From positions 1-15,677 of the forward strand of contig CAYGSG010000065.1 of the NCBI GenBank assembly GCA_964352615.1: DNA of 15,677 bases. Direction: 5' to 3'. Both the position numbers and the translations under genes were made by a program. Source of the stretch: OFTM382 sp964352615 (GTDB taxonomy: Bacteria > Planctomycetota > Phycisphaerae > Phycisphaerales > UBA1924). The notes under the pieces were generated by a model that worked only from the letters and a program-made list of their open reading frames with translations, ran no database searches and had not been told where the DNA came from. This document shows positions 7,901 through 14,910 of this stretch, one piece after another (within the stretch, counting starts at the first letter, position 1; every line of letters begins with the position of its first letter).

Positions 7901-10467
7901 AGACCGGCGCCACCCTGACGGCGACCGTGGTGTCGACTTCAGAGAACGGTGCGGCGACGCTCAACACCGCGCTCAGGCTGTTCGATGTCGATGGCAACGC
8001 GCTTGTAACCACAAGCCCGGCGGGCACGCTCAACAGCACCATCGCGTCGTTCGTGTTCTCCAGCGGCGGCACGTACTACCTGGGTGTGAGCGAGGGCGCC
8101 AACGCCGCCTACAACCCGTTCAGCGTGACCAGCGGCAGCATCGCTCAGACCACGGGCAACTACACGCTCAGCGCGGTCGTCAACCGCGGCGTCAGCGATG
8201 GCTCGGCGGTCGTAGGCAGTGCGACCACCAGCGTGGGCATCAGCACCGATGGCACGTTCTTCGGTGCGAATGCCAACGACCAGGTCACGCGTCTGAGCAT
8301 CGACGGCATCGAGTACATCGGCAACGAGAGCACGCCGGTGCTCGGCCGATCGTTCTTTGGCGGCGTGGCCGACGGCGCGGTGTTCCTCAACGACGGCTCG
8401 GGCAGTGCCGCCACGCTTCCTGTTTCGATCTCTGACCAGTCCGACTTCTTCAACAACCGACTCAATGTGCAGGGACGCTTCCGTGATCTGAAGGTTGAAC
8501 GCAACGTCTCGTTCGGCGACAACGACAAGTTCGTCGCGATCGATGTCACGCTGACCAACGACGGCGCCGGCGAACTGCCGGGCATCGCGTGGATGGAGGG
8601 CTTCAACCCCAACCACGGGTACAGCCTGTTCTCCAACTCCGCCGCGACGCTCAACGACATCAGCAACACGCAGCCCTACGCCAGCGCGAGCGTCATCACC
8701 AACACCCTCACGCAGGGCAAGACCGTCGCGCTGGCAGCGCCCGCGACCGACGGCCGGGCGAGGCTCGACTTCATCGGCCAGGGCCAGAACCTGCGCGACC
8801 CATCGCTGCTGCTCGGCACGCCGGCCAACGACCCCAACGGCTTGTCGCAGGACCTCACGATGGTCATGAGCTTCGATGTTGGAACGATCCCGGCGGGCGG
8901 CTCGCAGACGCTTCGGTACTTCGTCCTCACGGGCGACAGCCCCGCCGAGGCGCAGGCGGTGTACGACTCGATCAACGACGGCTCGGCCATTGGCCACCTC
9001 GCCGCAGACACCGCTAATCCCGCGACCGAGACCCTCAGTGACGGCACGCCCATCCCGACGCTGCCCTACCGCGCGTACTACCCCGAGGGCTTCGCCAGCG
9101 CCACCACCAGCCACTTCCTACCCATGCTCAACCCGCACGACCAAGACACCCGCGTGGTCGTCGTGGCACGCTACGAGGACATCACCGTCGAGCGCGACTC
9201 GCTTATCGCGGACTTCACCATCGAGGGCCAGCAGCGAGGCGGCGTGACCATCACCACACCGCAAGCGTTCGGCGCGGGCCGTTCGCTCGTGCGGACCGAT
9301 TTGCAGGCACTCGGCAAGGTGGCCAGCTACGGCATCGAAGTCTGGAGCGAGCGACCGATTTCGACCACGTTCAGCTACTACGACGAGTTCAACGCCGGCC
9401 GAAGTGCGCTGGGCGAGAGCTTCACCGCCGAGCCTTCGGAAGACTGGGTCTTCCCGGAAGTCGCCAAGGGCGACGGCCGAACCGATGTGATCGTGTTCCA
9501 GAACACGACCGATCGAGTGATCAAGGTCGAGGGCACGTTCATCACCGAGGACGGCCCGCTGAGCATTCGTCCCACGTTCGAACTCCAGCCCCACCGTCGT
9601 GGCGGGTTCAACCTCGCGGGCGTGACCACGCTGCCCGAGGGCACCTACGCGATGCGCATCGAAGCCGACGGCGGCATCATCGCCGCGCTGTCCACCTTCG
9701 ATTCGGGAACCATCTCGGGCAACCAGGCCGCCGAGGGCCTGCTTGGCACCATCGGCACGGGCACCGCAACGGGCGCTATTCCAGAGGGCCAGTTGGGTCT
9801 CAACGGCACGGCTGAACGCGTCGGAGTGGTGAACTCCAACGGCGTTGAAGTCGGAGTCGACTTCACGTTCATCTTTGAGAGCGGCACCGCGTACCGCACC
9901 AGCATCAGCGTCGCGCCCGACAGCCGGGGCACGCTCGATGTCGCAAGCCTGCCGGGCTTCCCGTCGGGCGAGCCCTACGCGGTCACCTACCAGGCTTCCG
10001 ACGCAGCAGGCAACGCCTTGCCCGTGGCGCTGGCCATGCCCGCCGACGTGCTGGGCGATCTCAACGCCTCGGCGTTCGCCGACTCGGCCTACTCGCTCTG
10101 GGCGTTCGGCGAAGGCTTCCGCCCCGCCGACCCGTTCAGCGGATCGGTCAGCGAATACCTGCGTCTGTTCAACCCGAACGAGTCGCAGATCGTCGCAGAG
10201 GTGCAGATCCGCTTCGATGGCGTGCTCGCGGGCACCAACGAACCGCTCGGCCAGGAGACCTTCCGCTTCACCATTCCCGCCCGCCGGGTCATCGAGATCG
10301 ACGTACACGAACTCGTCACCGGCGCACGCAGGTTGCAGAACGTCTTCTACGGCCTGACCGTCCGCACACCCGACGGCTTGGTCGCGTACATGGGCCGATT
10401 CGATTCGTTCTTCGAAGGCGGGTTCGGTCTGCTCGGGACGCCGTTTGGTCGCCGCACCGACATCTGA
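4945..10467 (+). CDS. Giant secreted S8 subtilisin-like protease with PPC-like, P-domain and C-terminal repeats
   Basis: This encodes 1840 residues. The basic N-terminus leads into LEARVLLSG (22-30), a LEPR-XLL-type motif found at the start of many large planctomycete extracellular proteins; no classical signal peptide is visible. The catalytic domain spans roughly 130-500, with Asp194 (AVIDTGVD), His249 (DGHGTG), oxyanion Asn363 (SAGN) and Ser433 (GGTSAAGP). A calcium-loop-like NGIDDDGNGFVDDI lies between Asp and His. The serine motif differs from the usual GTSMAAPHVAG but keeps the Ser and Pro. Next come a PPC-like domain (about 648-790, starting LEPNDT), a proprotein convertase P-domain (about 800-935, with THTFVGDLRVTLISPSG and GTWTLLVQD), a second PPC-like domain (about 940-1083), an unassigned beta-rich region (about 1086-1345) and four weak repeats to the end. 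There is no C-terminal anchor. The enzyme presumably degrades external protein or processes surface proteins. It has its own predicted promoter and terminator. Confidence 0.93.
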   Translation: MPNRTTSRRVSSADAGQLIDTLEARVLLSGVGEAVGIGPMPVATPEGMEIIPWGGFRTEVAKGSWLLTNSEPMTQAAWQQRANAALNSVGITAIEVKPVGLGYSAQLVLGTGINEFLKTELVESDSLFRSLEPDRIYQTNRIPNDPDLTSQWVHDNSGQFVTGFGFGVPDADIDSTEAWDITIGSRSVIVAVIDTGVDTDHPDLADNIWFNPGEIAGNGIDDDGNGFVDDINGWDFGENDNDPDDADGHGTGASGLIGAVGNNGIGRTGVAWEVSILPMKIADRFGRLTFSAIIGAHDYLTMMINDFGHNIVASNNSYGGFSQAIYTEVLEDDDDSNLPIVAEGQAIARFIETGAAFVASAGNSSFDNDNPDATFFPTSYNLPGLISVAATAPDDTIAGFSNFGPETVDLAAPGVSPGSLAPGGGYQPFGGTSAAGPVVAGAIALIKSLRPDASGEEILNTLIASSDPLPTLQNKIVSGGRINIARALEIIGLDGPVVRRIEPGPRSGQFSPFTGDAINQGVVVFNKDIDSASLSASSATLTSAGVDSILGTGDDFTIPVTDVRVPTLVSDSALITRLADGEANRTIVVDFDLTGFSGQRLPVNTYNLTLNSGTAGTPLLTDTDGNLLNGSLAAGQNEIYEFQIVPATGTLEPNDTVALATPVPFAASGTAEFTGVFLGDGTNAGLDVDLFRLDLARGGLISAKVIAQRLNPASPLDGMLRLFNALGEELAVNDQSDGFDPALDYFVTTGGTYYVGVSGFPNDDYNPFLAGSGRTQSTGTYSVQFNVELIGDSRFPAVGPNFTEPQAIPDAGQFVSSVFIPDAREILDVNLRIDATHTFVGDLRVTLISPSGQTAILANRQGGSTDDMRVLFDDEATQQIVNSAGPLAGSLRPVEALSIFDGESAEGTWTLLVQDLRSSDTGSLEDWQLELTLSNDIFGPFELNDTPATAAELAGINGSGASSIEAAIGDGGFGLFDRDLFRFTAETGATLTATVVSTSENGAATLNTALRLFDVDGNALVTTSPAGTLNSTIASFVFSSGGTYYLGVSEGANAAYNPFSVTSGSIAQTTGNYTLSAVVNRGVSDGSAVVGSATTSVGISTDGTFFGANANDQVTRLSIDGIEYIGNESTPVLGRSFFGGVADGAVFLNDGSGSAATLPVSISDQSDFFNNRLNVQGRFRDLKVERNVSFGDNDKFVAIDVTLTNDGAGELPGIAWMEGFNPNHGYSLFSNSAATLNDISNTQPYASASVITNTLTQGKTVALAAPATDGRARLDFIGQGQNLRDPSLLLGTPANDPNGLSQDLTMVMSFDVGTIPAGGSQTLRYFVLTGDSPAEAQAVYDSINDGSAIGHLAADTANPATETLSDGTPIPTLPYRAYYPEGFASATTSHFLPMLNPHDQDTRVVVVARYEDITVERDSLIADFTIEGQQRGGVTITTPQAFGAGRSLVRTDLQALGKVASYGIEVWSERPISTTFSYYDEFNAGRSALGESFTAEPSEDWVFPEVAKGDGRTDVIVFQNTTDRVIKVEGTFITEDGPLSIRPTFELQPHRRGGFNLAGVTTLPEGTYAMRIEADGGIIAALSTFDSGTISGNQAAEGLLGTIGTGTATGAIPEGQLGLNGTAERVGVVNSNGVEVGVDFTFIFESGTAYRTSISVAPDSRGTLDVASLPGFPSGEPYAVTYQASDAAGNALPVALAMPADVLGDLNASAFADSAYSLWAFGEGFRPADPFSGSVSEYLRLFNPNESQIVAEVQIRFDGVLAGTNEPLGQETFRFTIPARRVIEIDVHELVTGARRLQNVFYGLTVRTPDGLVAYMGRFDSFFEGGFGLLGTPFGRRTDI
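9112..10450 (+). repeat. Four degenerate ~100-residue repeats in the protease C-terminus
   Basis: By eye, the last 450 residues divide into four units starting near FLPMLNPHDQ (9112), WVFPEVAKG (9445), RVGVVNSNG (9817) and EYLRLFNPNE (10150). Each has an opening N-rich strand, a strand ending in a hydrophobic-aromatic pair, a central 'I-P-x-R-R/x' turn (LQPHRRGGF, VAPDSRGTL, IPARRVIEI), then a Tyr-containing strand and a closing aromatic/serine or glycine stretch. Identity between units is low, and unit 1 fits least well. They are likely stacked beta-sandwich modules for adhesion or spacing; this is inference. Confidence 0.45.
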
Positions 10468-10514
10468 TGGCTGCCAGCGTCCCATTCACTGCCTGACAAC
10501 CCACACGATCCATC

Positions 10515-10550
10515 AGCACCCCGGGCATCTCGCTCGGGGTGCTTTCTTTC
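10515..10550 (+). terminator. Intrinsic terminator of the giant protease gene
   Basis: AGCACCCCG (10515-10523) pairs perfectly with CGGGGTGCT (10535-10543) around an 11-base loop, followed by TTCTTTC. The nine-pair stem and T-rich tail lie 48 bases after the stop codon. Confidence 0.8.
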
Positions 10551-10578
10551 CCGTGGTGGTCCACACGCCGCGCGCACG

Positions 10579-10612
10579 AAAGCGCCCCGGCCGAGCGAGT
10601 CGACCGGGGCGC
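10579..10612 (-). terminator. Probable terminator of the metalloprotease gene
   Basis: GCGCCCCGG (10582-10590) pairs perfectly with CCGGGGCGC (10604-10612). Read on the minus strand, the hairpin is followed by TTTCG, a short T run, about 40 bases after the metalloprotease stop. With the plus-strand hairpin at 10515-10550 it forms a pair of convergent terminators in one gap. Confidence 0.6.
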
Positions 10613-10651
10613 GAACACGAGAGTCAACGTTGAACGCTCAGGCCAAACGCC

Positions 10652-13351
10652 TCAGCGGTTGATGACGTAGTTGGGATCCTCGGCCGACTCGATCCGCTTG
10701 GCGATCGATTCCAGGTGGGCCGCGGTGTAGCGGTCGGGCTTGGCCTCGCTGGCCTTATCGACAATGGCCTTGATCTCGTCGAGTTCCTGAGCCGCCATCG
10801 AGCTGATGGTCCGAAGGGCCGGGCTCGATGCGTTGTTGAGCAGCGCGAGCGTGATCAGGCGATCCACATGCTCCCGCTGAAGGTTGCGGCGGAAGCTCGA
10901 GACCATCGGCTCAGCGTCGCTGAAGCCTTTGGCCTTCTTCGTGCTGGTGCACTCGCGCCACACGTTGTCGCGTACCGCTTCGATCACCTCGCTCATGCGG
11001 AAGGCGTCGTCGCCCGCGCGGAACTCGTTGTCGTAGACACGGCGCAGCGTGGTGGGGTTCATGAGCAGCGTCATGCCGGTGGCCTGGATGCCGGCGACCA
11101 AATCATGCACGGGCACGCTGGGGTCGCTCATCAGTTCGTTCACGCCAGCGGGGTCCCAGTAGTACTCCTTGCCCATGTGACGCAGCAGCTCGGGGCTGAG
11201 GCCAAAGGCCTCGTCCTCGAAGGCGTTGGCGATGATCAGGTTCATCGCCTTGCGCTGGCGATCCGCGGGCACGTCGGCGATGGCGGCCTCGCCGTCGCCC
11301 TTGTAGTTGGTGGTCGAGAACGTACCGCCGACCCAGCGCGACGCGATGAACATCGCCTGCATCTGGGTGCCGAGCGTCTGGTTGAAGCGCCGGCGGACGA
11401 CCGACCAGTTATCCCCGGCTTCGGTGATGTCGTCGATCAGCTTGCTGCGGATCTCTTTGATAATCCCGAGCCGAGATTCGGCGAACTGCAGGTTGTCCGC
11501 GCCCATGTCCCAGGTCTGGTTGCGCGGGTCAGAGCCCACGCTCATCTCGGGCTGCGGAAGCCAGATCAGGTCGGGCTCGTTGACGCGCTCGAGCAGCTTC
11601 TCGCGGTCCTTCTCGTCGCCGTAGCCGAACGCGATCGCCCAGTGGTCGTACGGGCCGAGTTCAGAGGTGGCGAACGGGCCTTGCACGTCGCCGAGTTCGT
11701 GGTTGATGTTGACCGCTGCGTACTCCATGACCGAGCCGACCATCGGGCCGCTGAAGTCGGGCGAGTTGATTTCCTCAAGCGTGCGAATGGTCGAGGAGGC
11801 CATGTTGTGCTGCAGGCCCAGGCAGTGCCCGACCTCGTGGGCCGAGATGTAGCGGATCATCGGGCCGAGGAATTCTTCGGGCACGCCGTCGAGCAGCGCG
11901 GTGCTGTCTTCGACTTCGATGAGCCCCGCGGCCAGCGCCGTGCCAGCCAGATCGAGGTTCATCGCGAGCATCCCGCCGATTCGGCACTGCGCATCGTTGT
12001 GGCTCATTACGCGCACAGCCTCAGGATCGGCCTGCATCGCGGCCCAGCGGTGCTGGAGCGCGGAGACCTTGGCCTCGCGCAGGTGCGGCGGCGCGACACG
12101 AACACGCGGATCCCACTGCGGGTGCTCGGCGAAGAACGACATCGTCTCGGCGCCGAACGTCTGCTCGACCATGTCGGCGGTCATGCTCTCGTACATGTTC
12201 TTGATGCCGCGCGTCAGGCCCTGGTGCCACACCACATCGGCATCCAGAATCTCGCCCGTGCGGGGGTTGGTTCGGCTCGGGCCGATCGCGTAGCCCTGAT
12301 CGGAAGCGTTCCACCGGAAGAAGTTGTACCGCGTGTCCTCGGGGTCGAGGTCCATGTACGCCCCGCTGGAGGCGTCCTGCTGGCGCACCTCGAGCGCTCC
12401 TTCGATGCCGATACCGCGGTACGCATCGTTCCAAAGCTCGATGCCCTCGCGCACATACCGCCGGTACTCAACGGGCGTGGTGTGCTCGATGTACCACACG
12501 ATCGGCTGGGTCGGCGGGCTCAGGCGCAGGCTTGGGTCACGCTTCTCGAGGTTCCACCGCGTGATGTAACGCTCGGTCGTCTCTTGGTTGGAGGTCTTGG
12601 CAAAGTCCTGGTGCCAGTCGTAGAAATAGCCCACGCGCGAGTCGGCCAGGCGAGGCTTGAAGCCCGGCGTGCCCTTGAGCGCGCTGATCGAGTACGCGAC
12701 CCGCGTCAGCCGGCCATCAGGGGCCGGTGCCTCGAACTCGATCTCGATGTTCGACGGGAACGCTTTGGCCTTGGTGACGGTCGCGAGCTGTCCGTTGAGC
12801 CCACGGACCGAGGCGCCGTACTGGCCGTAGATCGAGCTGCCGAAGATCATGCCCGCCTGCCCCACACCGATGGCGCTCAGGTCGATGACCGGCCTGCCGT
12901 CCTTCTTGGTGATGATCGGCACGCTCGCGATCACGCGCCCCGTGAACAACTGAGCCGTGGAGTTCTGCGCTTCTTGGTTGCCCGCCGTGCGCACGTTGAG
13001 GTTGGGCTCGATCAGCGCGAGCTGGCCGTTGATCTCTTTCCAACTGGCGTAGATGGTCGGGCCCATCACGCCCGCCTGCGGGTCGCCGCCCGCGATGGTG
13101 CACGCGATCATCAGTTCCTGGCCTTCGAAGCCGCTGGGCAGCACGGCCAGCAGCTTGCCGGATTCATCGGTGCGGTACAGGTCGTACAGCGGGCTCGAAC
13201 CGTCGGCTACCGAGACCACCTCGGTGAAGCCCTCGGTGACCTTGTCAAATGGCGGGTAGTCGGGGCCAGCGGAGGCTGTCGAGCCGGCGCACGCGATGAG
13301 CGCCGAAGCGATCGCGGGCCTAAGGAAGCGGGAAAGGGAAGCGGTGCGCAC
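10652..13351 (-). CDS. Secreted zinc-dependent metalloprotease, DUF5117/DUF4953 type, probable lipoprotein
   Basis: This encodes 899 residues from a GTG at 13351, chosen because AGGAG lies eight bases upstream and because it opens with an export signal. The frame continues upstream, but only through the tRNA-Ser gene. The N-terminus has Arg2, Arg8 and Arg11 and a hydrophobic run to residue 20. LIAC (18-21) fits a lipobox, so Cys21 may be lipidated; TASA at 25-28 would be an alternative signal-peptidase I site. The zinc motif HEVGHCLGLQH (505-515) has the HExxHxxGxxH form, with zinc ligands His505, His509 and His515 and catalytic Glu506. The segments before and after it resemble the DUF5117 and DUF4953 regions of large bacterial zinc proteases; the tail after about residue 700 looks largely helical. 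The substrate is unknown. The gene faces the giant subtilase, and both end in terminators in the same gap. It is divergent from tRNA-Ser across 269 bases. Confidence 0.9.
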   Translation of the reverse strand: MRTASLSRFLRPAIASALIACAGSTASAGPDYPPFDKVTEGFTEVVSVADGSSPLYDLYRTDESGKLLAVLPSGFEGQELMIACTIAGGDPQAGVMGPTIYASWKEINGQLALIEPNLNVRTAGNQEAQNSTAQLFTGRVIASVPIITKKDGRPVIDLSAIGVGQAGMIFGSSIYGQYGASVRGLNGQLATVTKAKAFPSNIEIEFEAPAPDGRLTRVAYSISALKGTPGFKPRLADSRVGYFYDWHQDFAKTSNQETTERYITRWNLEKRDPSLRLSPPTQPIVWYIEHTTPVEYRRYVREGIELWNDAYRGIGIEGALEVRQQDASSGAYMDLDPEDTRYNFFRWNASDQGYAIGPSRTNPRTGEILDADVVWHQGLTRGIKNMYESMTADMVEQTFGAETMSFFAEHPQWDPRVRVAPPHLREAKVSALQHRWAAMQADPEAVRVMSHNDAQCRIGGMLAMNLDLAGTALAAGLIEVEDSTALLDGVPEEFLGPMIRYISAHEVGHCLGLQHNMASSTIRTLEEINSPDFSGPMVGSVMEYAAVNINHELGDVQGPFATSELGPYDHWAIAFGYGDEKDREKLLERVNEPDLIWLPQPEMSVGSDPRNQTWDMGADNLQFAESRLGIIKEIRSKLIDDITEAGDNWSVVRRRFNQTLGTQMQAMFIASRWVGGTFSTTNYKGDGEAAIADVPADRQRKAMNLIIANAFEDEAFGLSPELLRHMGKEYYWDPAGVNELMSDPSVPVHDLVAGIQATGMTLLMNPTTLRRVYDNEFRAGDDAFRMSEVIEAVRDNVWRECTSTKKAKGFSDAEPMVSSFRRNLQREHVDRLITLALLNNASSPALRTISSMAAQELDEIKAIVDKASEAKPDRYTAAHLESIAKRIESAEDPNYVINR

Positions 13352-13359
13352 GTTGGTAT

Positions 13360-13364
13360 CTCCT
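13360..13364 (-). promoter_or_regulatory. Ribosome binding site of the metalloprotease
   Basis: AGGAG on the minus strand lies eight bases before the GTG at 13351. It is the strongest ribosome binding site seen on this strand and decides the start in favour of the signal-sequence version over upstream in-frame starts. Confidence 0.75.
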
Positions 13365-13551
13365 GGTTGGGGGCGAAGAACGGTGGGGAAGAACCCCGGG
13401 TCGTCTGGCCCGGCCCGTGGGGCGAGCATCGATGGTCCTGCGAGCCGGCGGGACTCCCCGCTGGCAACAGGGGGTGTACCGGGTAGGTTCCATCGGGTTC
13501 GCCTTGGCGCGCGAGAGTTGGCAACTGGCGAACGGGGCAACACCGATCCGA

Positions 13552-13579
13552 TGGTCATCGCCGCCCGCCGGGCTAACAT
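13552..13579 (+). promoter_or_regulatory. Possible promoter of tRNA-Ser
   Basis: TGGTCA (13552-13557) and TAACAT (13574-13579) are 16 bases apart and end about 41 bases before the tRNA. The -10 resembles consensus well and the -35 is modest. The rest of the 13352-13620 gap must also carry the metalloprotease promoter, which I could not locate. Confidence 0.3.
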
Positions 13580-13620
13580 CGGGTGAACGCTGCGATCGGC
13601 CGCCAGCCCCGCAGCGCCAA

Positions 13621-13707
13621 GGTGTGGTGGCCGAGCGGTTGAAGGCACACGACTTGAAATCGTGCAGACCTGAAAGGGTCTCGTGGGTTCGAATCCCACC
13701 CGCACCG
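13621..13707 (+). tRNA. tRNA-Ser (anticodon TGA)
   Basis: This is an 87-base class II tRNA. The acceptor stem pairs GGTGTGG (13621-13627) with CCGCACC (13700-13706), with one G-U pair and discriminator G at 13707. The anticodon stem is CACGA/TCGTG around CTTGAAA, with TGA at 13655-13657, reading UCA and related serine codons. The long variable arm AGACC-TGAA-AGGGTCT is typical of serine tRNAs, and the T arm is GTGGG-TTCGAAT-CCCAC. CCA is not encoded. The pilT-like gene follows after 70 bases with no clear promoter between. Confidence 0.97.
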
Positions 13708-13729
13708 TTGAGAACCGACAACCCGGGCA

Positions 13730-13758
13730 CGGGCCGCTCAGCCGGCTCGCGCGGCCCG
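13730..13758 (+). other. GC-rich hairpin between tRNA-Ser and the pilT-like gene
   Basis: CGGGCCGC (13730-13737) pairs perfectly with GCGGCCCG (13751-13758) around a 13-base loop. No T run follows, so it is not a clear terminator. It could mark the 3' end for tRNA processing or shape the leader of the next gene; its end is seven bases before the GGGAG ribosome binding site. Confidence 0.4.
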
Positions 13759-13777
13759 GTCAACGGGAGCCCACGCG

Positions 13778-14884
13778 ATGTCCGAACACCCGGTCACCAT
13801 CCATCAGCTCCTCAGTGCGATGCGAGCCAACGACGCTTCTGACTTGCACATCAAGGTCGGTCTGCCGCCGATTTACCGCGTCGGCGGGCACCTTCGACGG
13901 GTCCACACCGAGGTCATCAGCGAGGATGAAGCGGACCGCCTCTTCACGCCCATTCTCACAGACGAGCTCCGCGAGCGGTACCGGGCCACGGGCTCGATCG
14001 ATTTCGCCTGGCACCTGCCCGATGGCGATCGGTTCCGGATCAACATGTTCAAGTCCGGCAACCATGCGCACGCGGCGGTCCGCAGGGTGCGCGCCGAGAT
14101 TCCGACGTACGCCAACCTGCACCTGCCGCCCGTCTACTCCAAGCTGACCGAGGGCGCCCAGCAGGGGCTGGTGCTGATCTGCGGCGTAACAGGCAGCGGC
14201 AAAAGCTCGACGCTCGCGGCCATGATTCAGCAGGTCAACGAGACGCGCGATGTCAACATCGTCACCATCGAAGACCCCATCGAGTACAAGTTCACCCCGG
14301 CCAAGTCCATCATCTCCCAGCGAGAGGTCGGGATCGACGTGGCCGACTTCGCCACGGCTCTGCGATCGGTCGTCCGCCAAGACCCCGATGTGATCTTCAT
14401 CGGAGAGATGCGGGACGCCGAGACGATCCTCGCGGGCATCCAGGCCGCCGAAACCGGGCACCTGGTCTTCGCGACGCTGCACACCGCCGACACCATGCAG
14501 GCGCTTTCCCGCATGCTCGAGTTCTTCCCGCCCAACGAGCGGGACTTCATTCGCAACAGCCTCGCCAACACGCTGCTGGCGGTGTGCGCCCAGATGCTCC
14601 TGCCCGCTTCGCCTGAGTTCGAGGTCAAGGTGGTGCCCGCGGTCGAGGTGCTGGTCGTCAACAGCGTGGTGCGCACCAAGATCGCCGACGGCGACGACGC
14701 GGACCTGCCCTCGGTCATCGCCAGCCATCGCGCCGACGGCATGTGCAGCTTCAACGATTCGCTCGCCGCGCTGGTGGAGGAGGAGTCAGTCTCGCTCCGC
14801 ACCGCGCTCCAGCATTCGCCCAACCGGTCCCAGCTCGAAAGCGGCCTGCGCGGGATGCGCATCAGCGATCAAAAACTGGGTTGA
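13778..14884 (+). CDS. pilT: Type IV pilus retraction ATPase, PilT/PilU family
   Basis: PilT-family hexameric ATPases sit at the cytoplasmic base of type IV pili and drive pilin removal, giving retraction and twitching. The 368-residue length is usual. The N-terminal PAS-like domain shows DASDLHIKVGLPPIYRVGG. The RecA-like domain carries the Walker A GVTGSGKSS (136-144, Lys142), the Asp box TIEDPIEY (Glu165), the Walker B FIGEMRD (Glu210) and the His box TGHLVFATLHT (His228, His235). In the C-terminal domain the segment where PilT proteins carry AIRNLIRE reads SVVRTKIADGDDADLP, while the following DGMCSFNDSLAALVEE fits the family. It could therefore be a PilU-like or otherwise divergent paralogue. 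GGGAG at 13765-13769 gives an eight-base spacer to the ATG. No other pilus gene is in the window, and the gene may be read from the tRNA-Ser promoter. It is convergent with the next gene, with 26 bases between the stops. Confidence 0.93.
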   Translation: MSEHPVTIHQLLSAMRANDASDLHIKVGLPPIYRVGGHLRRVHTEVISEDEADRLFTPILTDELRERYRATGSIDFAWHLPDGDRFRINMFKSGNHAHAAVRRVRAEIPTYANLHLPPVYSKLTEGAQQGLVLICGVTGSGKSSTLAAMIQQVNETRDVNIVTIEDPIEYKFTPAKSIISQREVGIDVADFATALRSVVRQDPDVIFIGEMRDAETILAGIQAAETGHLVFATLHTADTMQALSRMLEFFPPNERDFIRNSLANTLLAVCAQMLLPASPEFEVKVVPAVEVLVVNSVVRTKIADGDDADLPSVIASHRADGMCSFNDSLAALVEEESVSLRTALQHSPNRSQLESGLRGMRISDQKLG

Positions 14885-14910
14885 AGGCGCCTCAAGGGAG
14901 GGAGCCCGGC

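Noticed and set aside
9118..10485. 455-codon open frame on the minus strand opposite the giant protease, with similar frames at 7939-9114, 6778-7686 and 4978-5979
   Set aside because: All lie inside the subtilase gene, have low-complexity Arg/Val/Asp/Ala-rich products and no recognisable domain; they are high-GC shadows.
10715..13486. 923-codon open frame on the plus strand opposite the metalloprotease
   Set aside because: It is the mirror of a GC-rich coding strand. The product is rich in Arg, Val, His and Ala with no motif, while the minus strand has a signal sequence, HExxHxxGxxH and a good ribosome binding site.
13352..13705. Upstream extension of the metalloprotease by 118 codons
   Set aside because: It begins inside tRNA-Ser and would bury the signal sequence; the GTG at 13351 has a strong ribosome binding site.
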